DNA of 64,000 bases from Flavobacterium sp. CBA20B-1 (GCF_028473145.1 NZ_CP092370.1:744001-808000), one strand, 5' to 3'. Positions 17,801 through 27,750 are shown, counted from the first letter of the stretch. Numbers and translations are program-made. Notes: a model not told the origin generated them from the sequence alone.

Positions 17801-19344
17801 ATTATGTTTTTGATGAAAATGCACCGTTAGATGTAACCGAAAGCCAATTCATCCTTCGAAACGTAAACATCACCGATTCTAAACATAAAACAAAAGGTTT
17901 GCTGAATGGAACCATTTCGCACAACAAATTAAAAAATTGGAACATTGATGCACGTTTGTCTTCCAATAATCTTTTGGCTTTAGATAGTGAATACAAAGAA
18001 GGAACTCCGTATTATGGAACTGCATTTATCGATGGCAGCGCCACTATATTAGGTCCTGTAGAAAATTTAGTAGTGACAATTGAAGCAAAATCAAACAAGG
18101 GCACTAATATTAAAATTCCTTTAGACGATGCAGGTGGTTTAGGCGATAACAACTTTGTTCATTTTTTATCTCCTCAGGAAAAAGCAGACCGTTTAAAAGG
18201 CATCAACACATCGCCAATCAATACACGTTTTGGAGGAGTGCAGCTCAATTTTGAATTTTATATAACGCCCGATGCCGAAATTGAAATTTTATTAGACCGC
18301 GATTCTGGTCATGGAATGAAAGGCAACGGTGCCGGTTTTATAACAATGGAAATCAATACTTTGGGACGATTTAATATGTGGGGCGATTTTCAGGTGTACA
18401 ACGGAGAATACAATTTTAAATACGGCGGAATTATTGATAAGAAACTCGATGTGGTGAAATACGGAACCATTCGTTGGGACGGCGAACCATTAAATGCCAT
18501 TTTAGATTTGCAAGCTGTATATAGAACCCAAGCAAACCCAGGAATTATTGTAGAAAGTTCAGAAATCAACCGCAAAATTGATACAAAGGTAACCATTGCC
18601 CTACAAGGAAATTTAAGCACCCCAGAAATCGATTTCTTGATTGATTTTCCTAATGTAAGTTCTAGTATAAAATCGGAAATTGAATACCGCTTGGCTGATA
18701 AAGATATGCGCGAAACCCAAGCAATGGCATTGCTAGCAACAGGCGGATTTATCACAGCAGGAACGGGCGGAAGTGCTGTTTACGGAAGTTTATTTGAACG
18801 CGCAAGTAGTTTATTCGATGATTTATTTTCAGACGATGAAGGCAAGTTTCGCGTAGGGTTAAATTATTCCCAAACCGAAGTGAATCCAAACCGAGATGTA
18901 GATAATCTATCTGCGCGAGTTGGAGTTACTTTTTCTACCCAAATTAGCGACCGTATTTTGGTAAACAGTAAGTTAGGTGTACCTGTTGGTGGTCGTGAAG
19001 AAAACGTGATTGTGGGCGATGTGGAAGTGCAACTTTTGCTAAACGATGACGGTTCACTAAGAGCAAGAGTTTTTAATCGCGAAAACGAGATCAACTATAT
19101 TGGGGAAGGAATTGGCTATAAACAGGGTGTTGGGTTAACATACGAAGTAGATTTTAATACATTTAAAGAATTAATCAAAAAAATCTTAGTAAATGCCAAT
19201 AAAAGAAGCCAAAACAAGAAAAAGAAAACAGACAATGAAAACTTTCCGGAAGATGATGATTACGGTATTGAATTCTTAAAATTTCAGGAAAAAAGAAGAG
19301 AGGATACCACCGAAGAAAATAATAAAAAGCCAGAACCAAATTGA
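14878..19344 (+). CDS. tamB: TamB-like translocation and assembly module protein
   Basis: A very large inner-membrane-anchored protein (1488 residues from this start) with a long periplasmic beta-helical body and a C-terminal DUF490/TamB domain (GGFITAGTGG, LNYSQTEVNPNRD, NSKLGVPVGGREENVIVGDV). TamB proteins bridge the inner and outer membranes and are linked to outer-membrane protein insertion and phospholipid transport. The start is doubtful: the open frame extends upstream to 14785, and the residues just before the TTG at 14878 read IKKLFKILFA, a typical cytoplasmic edge for the anchor. No ATG, GTG or TTG precedes that tract; ATA at 14821 is the best match to where an ATG should be. The last codons overlap a terminator. 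Confidence 0.88.
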   Translation: MLLGVALVFILVAVIITTPIVQTELAHYATTKINEQFNIRTSIGQVAVQLDGNVLLKQIHVLDDRNNDLAYIDRLYTDITDFKQLTEGKLLFGSTEIQDVKFFIHKYKGDSLTNLDKFIAVFDDGKPGKGTFLMKIDHLDLTNGHFKITDDHTGNTPIDFKEMNGSLDKLLVQGANISADISKLSLKDKRGIYIKDLVTSFSMTKTSMDLRPFAVETEESYIKGNIAMRYAEGDLKYFTEKVNLAVDLNKSKIATNDLKYFYKEFGTDNTLYINTKATGTLNDIKLENTQLSDKLGSEIIGNFTLKNLFVKKNPFRVEANLNRMNITRSNAVALLPNILGKSLPVQLEKLGLLNLQGFVAYENFYVDADLEAITNLGFAKADVELWNVNQKQNATYKGDITLDNFDIGGLIENEKIGTATLTASVDGKSFDPESFNTIIKSQVQQFTFNNYSYKDITIDGNLKLPAYTGTLVSNDPNALLDFNGTLDLSKDKTAVDFKVDVQHLNMNALHIVKDSLGVFNGHFELMGTGENLDTFEGTILADNATYTNANATYIFDHFLVKSSFEPNNIRQIDIESTDIVNGFIRGNFKFNQLKGIVENSLGSLYQNYSPNPIATNSYIEYDLQFQNKIIDLLVPKLEIANETSFSGKITADTGEFILNMNAPFVKYDNNKFSNIQIDINSLRENQNAFIAIDTIDLKFYKAYDFVLNNAKKNDTLYADTQFKGGTEAADKYYLNFYHTINEENKSVVGIQKSEIQFKESVWFLNEFNNNKNRIIFNKEINDFIIEDIELSHKDQTVLLNGSMNGKNYKDLELDFKNVELDKITPDLNNLTFAGLINGTVSFVQEDQIFKPKSKITVEDLEINEVLLGLFNFEVVGDESLQNFNVKSNIVNDFTENFYMNGAISVAKGKSRLNLDAGFNKFNLKAIAPFLSSIMSDVRGDASGRATIQGTHTNPDIEGKLYLSNAGMRPVFTGVDYVFDENAPLDVTESQFILRNVNITDSKHKTKGLLNGTISHNKLKNWNIDARLSSNNLLALDSEYKEGTPYYGTAFIDGSATILGPVENLVVTIEAKSNKGTNIKIPLDDAGGLGDNNFVHFLSPQEKADRLKGINTSPINTRFGGVQLNFEFYITPDAEIEILLDRDSGHGMKGNGAGFITMEINTLGRFNMWGDFQVYNGEYNFKYGGIIDKKLDVVKYGTIRWDGEPLNAILDLQAVYRTQANPGIIVESSEINRKIDTKVTIALQGNLSTPEIDFLIDFPNVSSSIKSEIEYRLADKDMRETQAMALLATGGFITAGTGGSAVYGSLFERASSLFDDLFSDDEGKFRVGLNYSQTEVNPNRDVDNLSARVGVTFSTQISDRILVNSKLGVPVGGREENVIVGDVEVQLLLNDDGSLRARVFNRENEINYIGEGIGYKQGVGLTYEVDFNTFKELIKKILVNANKRSQNKKKKTDNENFPEDDDYGIEFLKFQEKRREDTTEENNKKPEPN

Positions 19345-19369
19345 TTCTGGCTTTATCATTTTTTTTTGT
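19326..19369 (+). terminator. Intrinsic terminator of tamB
   Basis: AAAGCCAGAA (19326-19335) pairs with TTCTGGCTTT (19345-19354) around a 9-base loop containing the tamB stop codon, followed by a long T-run. It separates tamB from pfkA. Confidence 0.85.
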
Positions 19370-19393
19370 ATCTTTAGTTGAATAAGCAGGTAT

Positions 19394-20383
19394 ATGAAAT
19401 CAAACAAAATAAAAAGAATCGGCGTGTTAACATCAGGTGGTGATGCACCCGGAATGAATGCTGCAATTAGGGCAGTAGTAAGGGCTTGTACTTTTTACGA
19501 AGTAGCTTGTTTTGGTATTTTTCGTGGCTTTCAAGGATTAATAGAAGGCGACTTAAAAGAAATGGGACCTCGCGATGTAAAATATATAGTGTCTAAAGGC
19601 GGAACCATATTAAAATCGGCTCGTTCTAAAGAATTTATGTCCGTTGAAGGCCGACAAAAAGCCATTGAAACGCTTAAAAAAAATCAATTGGATGCATTGA
19701 TTATTATTGGCGGTGATGGAAGTTTTACCGGTGGAATGCAACTCTCTAAAGAATATGACATTCCCATTATTGGCATTCCCGGCACGATTGATAACGATAT
19801 TTATGGCACATCGCACACTTTGGGCTATGATACCGCTTTGAATACGGTGATCGATGCGGTTGATAAAATTCGAGATACAGCCACCTCGCACAAACGTATT
19901 TTCTTTGTGGAAGTCATGGGGCGCGATGCAGGTTTTATCGCTTTAAATTCAGGAATAGGAGCAGGAGCAGAGGAAATTTTAATTCCTGAAGAAAATATCG
20001 GTTTACCGAAATTGTTAGAAAAACTGAAACGAAGCAAAGCTTCCGGAAAATCGAGTTGCATTGTTATAGTTGCCGAAGGCGAAAAATCAGGCAGAAATGT
20101 GTATGAATTAAGCGATTATGTCGAAGAACATTTACCGGAATATGATGTGCGGGTGTCGGTAATCGGACATATTCAACGGGGCGGTTCGCCCAGCTGTTTT
20201 GATCGCGTTTTAGCAAGCAGATCTGGTGTGGCAGCGGTTGAAGCTTTATTAAAAGGAAAAAAGAATGTAATGATTGGATTGCAAAACGATTTAATGGCAT
20301 ACACACCGCTGGAAAAAGCAGTGAAAGGCGAAGCCAAAATCGATGAAGAATTAATAAGAATATCAGATATATTATCAATATAG
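19394..20383 (+). CDS. pfkA: ATP-dependent 6-phosphofructokinase
   Basis: Pfk phosphorylates fructose 6-phosphate to the 1,6-bisphosphate, the committed step of glycolysis. GGDGS and PGTIDNDI carry the glycines that mark ATP rather than pyrophosphate as donor. MGRDAGFIAL and GHIQRGGSPS complete the family pattern. Its 329 residues are usual. It starts 49 bp after tamB, past a terminator, and leads a short glycolytic operon with a lipoprotein gene and gap. Confidence 0.96.
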   Translation: MKSNKIKRIGVLTSGGDAPGMNAAIRAVVRACTFYEVACFGIFRGFQGLIEGDLKEMGPRDVKYIVSKGGTILKSARSKEFMSVEGRQKAIETLKKNQLDALIIIGGDGSFTGGMQLSKEYDIPIIGIPGTIDNDIYGTSHTLGYDTALNTVIDAVDKIRDTATSHKRIFFVEVMGRDAGFIALNSGIGAGAEEILIPEENIGLPKLLEKLKRSKASGKSSCIVIVAEGEKSGRNVYELSDYVEEHLPEYDVRVSVIGHIQRGGSPSCFDRVLASRSGVAAVEALLKGKKNVMIGLQNDLMAYTPLEKAVKGEAKIDEELIRISDILSI

Positions 20384-20395
20384 ATAAATAATTGA

Positions 20396-20917
20396 ATGGC
20401 AAACGCAAAAAATATTTTACTCTTATTATCGTTTTTTACTTTATTGAGTTGTGAAAATAAACAATCTTTATTTTTTAAAACATTTGAAAAACAATTTGAG
20501 GCTGAAATAGAAAAAGAAGGTGCAAAATTATTCAAATTTCAATATGATCCATTTTCGCCTCAATCATCATATTTTCTAAATTCAAAAATTAAATATTTAA
20601 AGATTCATTTATCAGGAGAACTCTCAACATCAATAAGTCTAATAAAATTTGAAAATGATTCTATTGTAAATATTGTTGAACATTTTACAACATATGGAGG
20701 AAATGATGGTGGAAGAACCGCTGGCAGAGACTTAAATAAACTTGAAGGAGATACCATTTATGTTTATGATTATAAAAATAGCAGCTTTAAATCTTTCGTT
20801 AATAAAAAGTTGTATAAAACAAGTAATAAAGAATTTTCTAGTGGAATTATTTCGCATAACAAAAAATGGATTTACGATCTAAAAAGAGAAACAGAACAAA
20901 AATATAATCAAGAATAA
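20396..20917 (+). CDS. Hypothetical lipoprotein between pfkA and gap
   Basis: The 173-residue protein starts with a lipoprotein signal (hydrophobic stretch ending LLSC, with Cys19 as the likely lipidated residue), so it is probably attached to the envelope. The rest is hydrophilic and matches no family I recognise. It begins 12 bp after pfkA and ends 3 bp before gap, so it must be cotranscribed with them. Its codon use looks more A-rich than the flanking glycolytic genes, which may indicate a later insertion into the operon; that is inference. Confidence 0.75.
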   Translation: MANAKNILLLLSFFTLLSCENKQSLFFKTFEKQFEAEIEKEGAKLFKFQYDPFSPQSSYFLNSKIKYLKIHLSGELSTSISLIKFENDSIVNIVEHFTTYGGNDGGRTAGRDLNKLEGDTIYVYDYKNSSFKSFVNKKLYKTSNKEFSSGIISHNKKWIYDLKRETEQKYNQE

Positions 20918-21922
<1,005 letters not shown>

Positions 21923-21943
21923 AAAAAATTGAAAGTATTTCTC

Positions 21944-21986
21944 AAACTGTGTCAAAGTTTAAAACTTAGGCACAGTTTTTTGTTTT
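21944..21986 (+). terminator. Intrinsic terminator of gap
   Basis: AAACTGTG at 21944-21951 pairs with CACAGTTT at 21971-21978, with further pairing inside (AAGTTT/AAACTT), followed by a T-rich tail. Confidence 0.75.
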
Positions 21987-22030
21987 TAGAGAATTCCCAC
22001 GAAATGTAAGACACTAAAGAGAAACGGTTC

Positions 22031-22095
22031 AATATCAAAATACAATATCAAAATAAAATATCAAAATACAATATCAAAATACAATATCAACATAA
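22031..22095 (+). repeat. Five tandem 13-bp units
   Basis: The unit AATATCAAAATAC is repeated head to tail: units 1, 3 and 4 are identical, unit 2 ends in A, and unit 5 has diverged (AATATCAACATAA). It lies between the gap terminator and the BadF-type kinase gene, about 75 bp before that start codon. Copy number could vary by slippage. Confidence 0.9.
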
Positions 22096-22170
22096 TTTTT
22101 TCTACCATCTCTTTAGGTATTATTGTATAAAATAACGTATTTTGTGCTTGAATTTAATTCAGACATTTTT

Positions 22171-23016
22171 ATGAAATTCGTAGTTGATAGTGGTTCTACC
22201 AAAGCAGATTGGTTGTTGTTTAACAATAAACAGCATTTAGGGGTGTATAATACGTTGGGGTTAAACCCTGAAGTTTTAAATACAAATGTATTGGTAGAAC
22301 GTATTTTGGCGAACGAAGAAATTGCCAATTTGCGCACATCTCTAAAAGAAATATATTTTTACGGATCGGGTTGTAGTACCGTTCATTCTAAAAAAGTAAT
22401 GCAGGATGCTTTGGTGCACGTTTTTGAGAATGCTGAATTTTTTGAAATTTTAGAGGATACATATGCCGCAGTTTATGCAACCTGCCATGATTTGGAACCG
22501 GGAATTGTTTGCATTAACGGTACGGGTTCAAATTGCAGTTTTTTTAATGGTAAAGAAGTAGAGCAGGCAGTAAATTCGTTGGGATATTTAGCTATGGATG
22601 ATTGCTCTGGGGTAGATTTTGGCCGCCGTTTAATTCGTGCCTATTATTTCAATGCCATGCCCGCAGATTTAAAGCATGAATTTGAAATTTCTTACAATCT
22701 TGATGCCGATTATATAAAGAAAAACTTTTATAAAGAACCTAATCCTAATGCTTATTTGGCTTCATTTCTTCCATTTTTAATTGCGCATAAAAATCATTCT
22801 TTTTTGCAAAAGATGATTACTGAAAGTTTTCAATTTTTTATAGATTATTACATTAAACAATATGCAAATCACGCAGATGTTCCAATACATTTCATTGGAT
22901 CCACAGCATTTCTTTTGCAAGAAGAATTTGAATCGATACTAAGCAAAAATCATTTGAAAGCAGGTGTTTTTTATCAAAAACCATTAGAAGGATTAATAAA
23001 ATTACATCAAAAATAA
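22171..23016 (+). CDS. BadF/BadG/BcrA/BcrD-type ATPase, probable N-acetylglucosamine kinase
   Basis: The 281-residue protein opens with the ASKHA phosphate-binding motif (VVDSGSTKADWLLF) and contains GTGSNCSF and GVDFGRRLI, the pattern of Bacteroidota BadF-family proteins often annotated as N-acetylglucosamine kinase. These enzymes phosphorylate amino sugars in cell-wall salvage; the substrate here is inferred. The ATG at 22171 puts the motif at the N-terminus; an upstream TTG at 22123 would add 16 unsupported residues. The gene stands alone between two terminators. Confidence 0.82.
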   Translation: MKFVVDSGSTKADWLLFNNKQHLGVYNTLGLNPEVLNTNVLVERILANEEIANLRTSLKEIYFYGSGCSTVHSKKVMQDALVHVFENAEFFEILEDTYAAVYATCHDLEPGIVCINGTGSNCSFFNGKEVEQAVNSLGYLAMDDCSGVDFGRRLIRAYYFNAMPADLKHEFEISYNLDADYIKKNFYKEPNPNAYLASFLPFLIAHKNHSFLQKMITESFQFFIDYYIKQYANHADVPIHFIGSTAFLLQEEFESILSKNHLKAGVFYQKPLEGLIKLHQK

Positions 23017-23044
23017 AGGAGTCTAAATAAATAGACTCCTTTTT
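23017..23044. terminator. Bidirectional terminator
   Basis: AGGAGTCTA (23017-23025) and TAGACTCCT (23032-23040) form a perfect 9-bp stem with T-rich tails on both strands. It serves the kinase gene and the convergent beta-barrel gene. Confidence 0.85.
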
Positions 23045-23056
23045 AAATATTTGCAA

Positions 23057-23542
23057 TTAGAATTTATAACGAACGCCTAAAGCGATATCAGGACCAAAAT
23101 TGTCGTGATAATCGTTTCCATTTAGATAAAGCTCTGGTCTAAAATCAAGCGAAACTTGTAGCGGTATATCGAAATTATATTCAATACCAATTTGCCCAGC
23201 AGCAAAAATAAATAAATCACTTTCGTTGTAGTTTGGTAAACTGTATGACCATGAACCTAATCCACCACCAACACCAGCATACCAGTTAAAACCACCGTCA
23301 ATATTCCATAACCATTGGTAAATACCTGTAGCCTTGATAGCATCGTAGTTTTTAGATGATCTCCAGCCTAAATCAATTTCTAAACGGTTATTTTCAGAAA
23401 GTAAACGTTGGTACGAAACTTCAGCACCAAAACCATCGCTATCACCAAAGCGTAAACCAAGTGCGTTTTTAGAAACGTTTTCTTGCGCTTGTGAAGCAAG
23501 CCCTGTAAGAGCTAAAAAGCTCACTAAAAAAATTCTTTTCAT
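23057..23542 (-). CDS. Small outer-membrane beta-barrel protein
   Basis: A signal peptide (MKRIFLVSFLALTGLASQAQ) precedes about 140 residues of alternating aromatic and polar strands ending in the aromatic terminus GVRYKF, typical of OmpX/opacity-like eight-stranded barrels. I chose the ATG at 23542 because it begins the signal peptide; the frame continues upstream without support. The gene has its own promoter and is transcribed alone. The role is unknown. Confidence 0.82.
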   Translation of the reverse strand: MKRIFLVSFLALTGLASQAQENVSKNALGLRFGDSDGFGAEVSYQRLLSENNRLEIDLGWRSSKNYDAIKATGIYQWLWNIDGGFNWYAGVGGGLGSWSYSLPNYNESDLFIFAAGQIGIEYNFDIPLQVSLDFRPELYLNGNDYHDNFGPDIALGVRYKF

Positions 23543-23562
23543 AATATTATATTCTTTTTTAG

Positions 23563-23594
23563 TAAAAATAATATAATTAGACATACATTCCAAA
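23563..23594 (-). promoter_or_regulatory. Promoter of the beta-barrel gene
   Basis: On the minus strand TTTG (plus 23591-23594) is followed after 20 bases by TATTTTTA (plus 23563-23570), one mismatch from TAnnTTTG. It lies 20 bases upstream of the ATG at 23542. Confidence 0.55.
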
Positions 23595-23884
23595 AAATGG
23601 CGGTAATTTATACTCATTCTGTGTGTTTTTAAAGCTCTTTCAATGCTAAAAAAAATTATAAAACTTTACATTATCTTAATATTACAGTAATATTTAGTTC
23701 ATTTTAAAGGTTCAATTTTGTGCCAGCAGTCAATAGATAAACACAGTAAGTAAAATATTAATGATTAATGTATATCAATACAATCTATAATCATTCTATA
23801 AATTAAAAGAAAGTAAACGAAATATAAGGTTATTTTGGTTAGTTAATTTTTAGATTCATTTTTTCGCAAAAGTGTGTTTAAAAG
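23595..23884. other. AT-rich intergenic stretch
   Basis: This is most of the only genuinely gene-poor gap over 300 bases (23543-23920). Apart from the promoter at its left edge and the terminator at its right edge, I see no reading frame, RNA gene or clear repeat. Confidence 0.6.
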
Positions 23885-23914
23885 AAGGAGTTTACTTTTC
23901 GGAGTAAACTCCTT
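23885..23914 (-). terminator. Intrinsic terminator of the glycosyltransferase operon
   Basis: AAGGAGTTTACT (23885-23896) pairs with AGTAAACTCCTT (23903-23914), a 12-bp perfect stem just after the stop of the gene at 23921, with a T-rich tail on the minus strand. Confidence 0.85.
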
Positions 23915-23920
23915 TGATTT

Positions 23921-25204
23921 TTAGAGGTGGTTTATAACCTCTGCCAATTTTTCGGTAAGTTTTTTTCGGCTGAAATATTGCAAGCCAATACCATTTACTT
24001 TTAGTTGGTTTTGTTGGTACTTATAATAACAATCTAAAATATATTTTTTAACACTTCCTAAGTCGCTGTAAATAAAATAGTTACCTGTGTTGGTGTCTTT
24101 TATAATTTTTTCCACATCACTTTTTTCCGGCCCAATTGCCAAGATGGGCCTTTCGGCAGCCATATATTCAAATAATTTTCCCGGAATGATGCCTATTGTT
24201 TCATAAGAATCAATTTCAATCAATAGCAAAACCTGAGCACTTCGTTGGTATTTTAATGCTTCTGAATGGGGTATATATCCTATTGTTTTTGTATGATTTT
24301 GTAAATTAAATTCTTTTAGACTATCTAAAATTTCAGGACTCACTTTACCAATCAACTGCAGTTGGAAGTCGGATTTGAATTGCTCATTTTCTTTTAAAAT
24401 TTCGTTCAATGCCTGCCATAAAATTTTGGGGTTTCGTTTGGAAAGCAACGAACCGATATGACTTACAGTAAACTTGGTATCTAAAGCTGGTTTTTCAACC
24501 GTCTCCACATCGTATCCATTGGTAATTACATGAATTGGTTTTGATGTTATTTCTGCAAATTCCTTCTTAGTTGTGTAACTTGTAGTAATAACAGTATCGG
24601 CTTTTGTTAAAACTTCCTTTTCTAAATATTTATGTTTTTGAGCCGATTTAGCACTTAGTTTTAATTCTTTATGATAGCCGATATTTGTCCATGGATCCCG
24701 AAAATCAGCAATCCATTTTACAGACAATTGTTTCTGCAATTCCATACCAATCAAATGCATGCTGTGTGGCGGTCCAGTCGTAATAATGATATCAATAGCA
24801 TTCTTTTTTATATAGTTAGACAAGTAATTCACAGAGGGTTTTACCCAGCCAACTCGCGCATCTGGAATAAAAAAATTACCGCGAATATAAAGCAACAATT
24901 TTTCTACAAATGTTTGTTTTTTCTTTGCTTTAATAATTCCAGAACTGATTGTTTTGGTATTTTTTTTTGATAGAAACGATGCAATTTTATAAGGCTCATT
25001 AATTGGTTGTTTTAACACAATTGTGCGGTTTTGAACATCGTTTTCTAAATCATTATCAATAATGGGATAGGACGCATTTTCAGGCACATAGACAATTGGT
25101 TCTATATTGAATTCGGGTAGATATTTCACGAATTTTAACCAACGCTGCACGCCCGGACCTCCTGCTGGCGGCCAATAATAAGCAATAATGAGCACTTTTT
25201 TCAT
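23921..25204 (-). CDS. Glycosyltransferase (GT-B fold, family 4-like)
   Basis: The 427-residue cytoplasmic or membrane-associated enzyme has a GT-B layout. The N-terminal half contains YYWPPAGGPGVQR, TTGPPHSMHLIG and ADFRDPWTN. The C-terminal half contains the nucleotide-sugar-binding pattern GIIPGKLFEYMAAERPILAI. This matches Bacteroidota glycosyltransferases of surface polysaccharide or lipooligosaccharide synthesis; donor and acceptor are unknown. It begins 48 bp after the YfhO gene on the same strand, so the two are likely one operon. Confidence 0.88.
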   Translation of the reverse strand: MKKVLIIAYYWPPAGGPGVQRWLKFVKYLPEFNIEPIVYVPENASYPIIDNDLENDVQNRTIVLKQPINEPYKIASFLSKKNTKTISSGIIKAKKKQTFVEKLLLYIRGNFFIPDARVGWVKPSVNYLSNYIKKNAIDIIITTGPPHSMHLIGMELQKQLSVKWIADFRDPWTNIGYHKELKLSAKSAQKHKYLEKEVLTKADTVITTSYTTKKEFAEITSKPIHVITNGYDVETVEKPALDTKFTVSHIGSLLSKRNPKILWQALNEILKENEQFKSDFQLQLIGKVSPEILDSLKEFNLQNHTKTIGYIPHSEALKYQRSAQVLLLIEIDSYETIGIIPGKLFEYMAAERPILAIGPEKSDVEKIIKDTNTGNYFIYSDLGSVKKYILDCYYKYQQNQLKVNGIGLQYFSRKKLTEKLAEVINHL

Positions 25205-25252
25205 AGCTTTGAAAGTAGTTTATTGGTTAAAATAGATTTATTTACTATTGAT

Positions 25253-27697
25253 TTAATTCGGGTTTTCCTCTTTTTTCGTAGCAGATTTCCAGATGTAAAA
25301 AACACCCGCAATTACAATTAATAATGCTATGATCGAGGTTATTAATGAAACGGTGCTACCTTTTTGTATCACTTCTGGTTCGAAAGCAAATGTAATTTCA
25401 TGATTACCAGCAGGAACATATAATCCGCGTAGGGTGTAATTCACTTCCATCATTTCCATAGGTTTTCCATCGATTGAAATATTCCATCCTTTTGGATAGT
25501 AAATTTCAGAGAATACCGCAAAACCATCTGCTTTGTTTTGTGATTTATATACTAATTTATTAGGTTGATAATGCAATAAGTGTATTTGTGCCAAACTATC
25601 TACCTCAAAATTTGTTTTCGATACTTGTGCTGCATCATACACCAACGCTGTTTCTTTTGATTGGAATGATTTCATTGCTGTCATCATTTCATCTGCATTT
25701 GCTACTTTTTGAATGTTTTTAACAAACCAAGCATTTCCGTTTGCATCCGGATTTTCTAAGGCAATATCAGCTCCTTCTTCGTTTTTATTAATCACATATT
25801 TTACATTCAACATGTTTAAAACTTGAATGTTTTGCTGTGCAATTTGATAGTCAAACAAATCTTGAATTTTCTTAGGTTTTGCCGCATGGTATCCACCTAA
25901 AGAATGATGAAAATAGGAGCTTCGCGCGCTACTAAAACCGCCTTGTTGTTCAAAAACCCTAAAATGTGTAGTATCTTTTAAAATATGCTGATCTGCTGGT
26001 GTTTGCTGAAAAGGCTTTTCTACCATGTATTTTGCTACAAAGTTATCTTTGTTTACATAGTTGGTATCAATAGAAATTAAATCAATCACACCTAAAAAAC
26101 CAACGATAATTACGGTAACTTTTGCAGTTAACTTTTCTTTATTGAATGCTAATAATGCTCCGAAAGCCAAAGCTATAAAGATAAAAGTTCGCAATAAATC
26201 TTTTGAATACATTGCCTTGCGGTCGTTTATTAAAGCAGCCAAAAAATCAGATCCGGCTTGTTGAAAAACTTGCGCATAATACGAATCGTTTGTTCCTTCA
26301 AAGCCTAAAGTTCCTTTTAAAACAAATAGTACAACAAGAAGTGTTGCAAAAACAATTCCCGACATTTTTAAAGCTTTAAACTGTTTTTCTTTAGACGCAT
26401 TAAAAAATGCCTGTAAACCTAAAATTGCCAGCACTGGAAAACATAATTCAGCGATTACTTGAATAGATGTTATGGCACGGAATTTATTGTAAAGTGGCAA
26501 CGTATCAATCAAAAAATCGGTTAAAAAGAAGTTGTGTCCCCAAGATAAAGCAATGGAAACAGCAGCCCCCGCACCCAAGTAATACTTTGCTTTTCTATCA
26601 TCTACAAAAAAGCACAAGAGCGCTAAAAACAACACCACAGCTCCAATATATGCTGGTGCAGCTACAATTGGCTGTTCGCCCCAATAGGTAGGCGCATGGT
26701 CGGCAAATTGTTGTGCCGGAGCTGGATCGTATCCTTGCGATTGTAAAAAATTAAATACAAATTGATAGGTTTCTGATTGTGTACCAATTTTTTCGCCATT
26801 ACCACCGCCCATAATTCGGGGAACGAGTAAATTAAAGGTTTCAAAATTACCGTAACTATACTCTGTGATGTACTCATGGGTCATTGCGTTGGTTGATGCT
26901 TTCGGTGAACCATCTGGAGCTATTGTTAATTCGCTATCGCTTCTGGTACTGAATTTTGCATATTCTGATGTAGCCATTAAATTGGTTGCATTCAAACCAA
27001 TTGCTAAAATTCCAGCAACAACAAATATTCCAAACATTTTTAGTAGAGAAGAAACTTCTTTCTGTTTGATATAATATACGGAATAATAAATGGATACAAT
27101 CACTAAAAATAGCAATAGATAATACGTCATTTGGAAGTGATTAGCCGAAATTTCCAGCGCAGCAGCAATCATTGTAAGAATTCCTCCCAAAAGATATTTT
27201 TTCCTAAAAACCAGATGCACACCAGCTAAAACCAATGGCATATAAGCAATTGCGTGAGCTTTGGCATTGTGTCCGGCTCCTAAAATCACAATTAAATAGG
27301 TGGAAAAACCAAACAATAACGCGCCAATAAAAGCCTTTAAAGGTTTTACTTTGTAGGTTAAAAGCAGTATATAAAATCCTATGAAATATAAGAAAACGTA
27401 ATCGGCAGGACGCGGAAGAAAACGAATCACATAATCTAATTCTTTTATGTAATTATGTGGATATTTTGCGCCTAATTGATAAGTGGGCATACCGCCAAAA
27501 GCATTGTTTACCCAATAAGTTTCTTCGTTATTTGTTTGTCGAAAATCGTTTAATTCTTTAGCCATTCCGGTGTATTGCACAATATCGGATTGCATGATTT
27601 GCTTGCCCGAAAGTACCGGATAAAAGTATGCCAAAGCCACAACTACAAAACCCAATATTGCTAAAATATGAGGTACATAGTTTTTAAAATTTTTCAT
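25253..27697 (-). CDS. YfhO-family polytopic membrane protein
   Basis: The 814-residue protein has about a dozen hydrophobic helices in its first 550 residues, then a soluble C-terminal domain (about 570-780) and a final helix (VSLITSIIALLIVIAGVFYI). Motifs such as NNAFGGMPTYQL and GWNISIDGKPMEM fit the YfhO family (GT-C-like fold), whose Gram-positive members act in glycosylation of lipoteichoic acid. Together with the adjacent glycosyltransferase this suggests a role in envelope glycans; that is inference. Confidence 0.88.
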   Translation of the reverse strand: MKNFKNYVPHILAILGFVVVALAYFYPVLSGKQIMQSDIVQYTGMAKELNDFRQTNNEETYWVNNAFGGMPTYQLGAKYPHNYIKELDYVIRFLPRPADYVFLYFIGFYILLLTYKVKPLKAFIGALLFGFSTYLIVILGAGHNAKAHAIAYMPLVLAGVHLVFRKKYLLGGILTMIAAALEISANHFQMTYYLLLFLVIVSIYYSVYYIKQKEVSSLLKMFGIFVVAGILAIGLNATNLMATSEYAKFSTRSDSELTIAPDGSPKASTNAMTHEYITEYSYGNFETFNLLVPRIMGGGNGEKIGTQSETYQFVFNFLQSQGYDPAPAQQFADHAPTYWGEQPIVAAPAYIGAVVLFLALLCFFVDDRKAKYYLGAGAAVSIALSWGHNFFLTDFLIDTLPLYNKFRAITSIQVIAELCFPVLAILGLQAFFNASKEKQFKALKMSGIVFATLLVVLFVLKGTLGFEGTNDSYYAQVFQQAGSDFLAALINDRKAMYSKDLLRTFIFIALAFGALLAFNKEKLTAKVTVIIVGFLGVIDLISIDTNYVNKDNFVAKYMVEKPFQQTPADQHILKDTTHFRVFEQQGGFSSARSSYFHHSLGGYHAAKPKKIQDLFDYQIAQQNIQVLNMLNVKYVINKNEEGADIALENPDANGNAWFVKNIQKVANADEMMTAMKSFQSKETALVYDAAQVSKTNFEVDSLAQIHLLHYQPNKLVYKSQNKADGFAVFSEIYYPKGWNISIDGKPMEMMEVNYTLRGLYVPAGNHEITFAFEPEVIQKGSTVSLITSIIALLIVIAGVFYIWKSATKKEENPN

Positions 27698-27750
27698 AGT
27701 ACATAAATTTGATGCTAAATGTACTTATTATTTAGGAATTGAAGAAAAAA

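Noticed and set aside
18390..18755. A 121-codon antisense frame inside tamB
   Set aside because: No promoter box or family similarity, and the tamB frame through this region is well supported.
22031..22095. Regularly spaced repeats resembling a minimal CRISPR array
   Set aside because: The units are directly adjacent with no spacers, only 13 bp long, and no cas gene is present.
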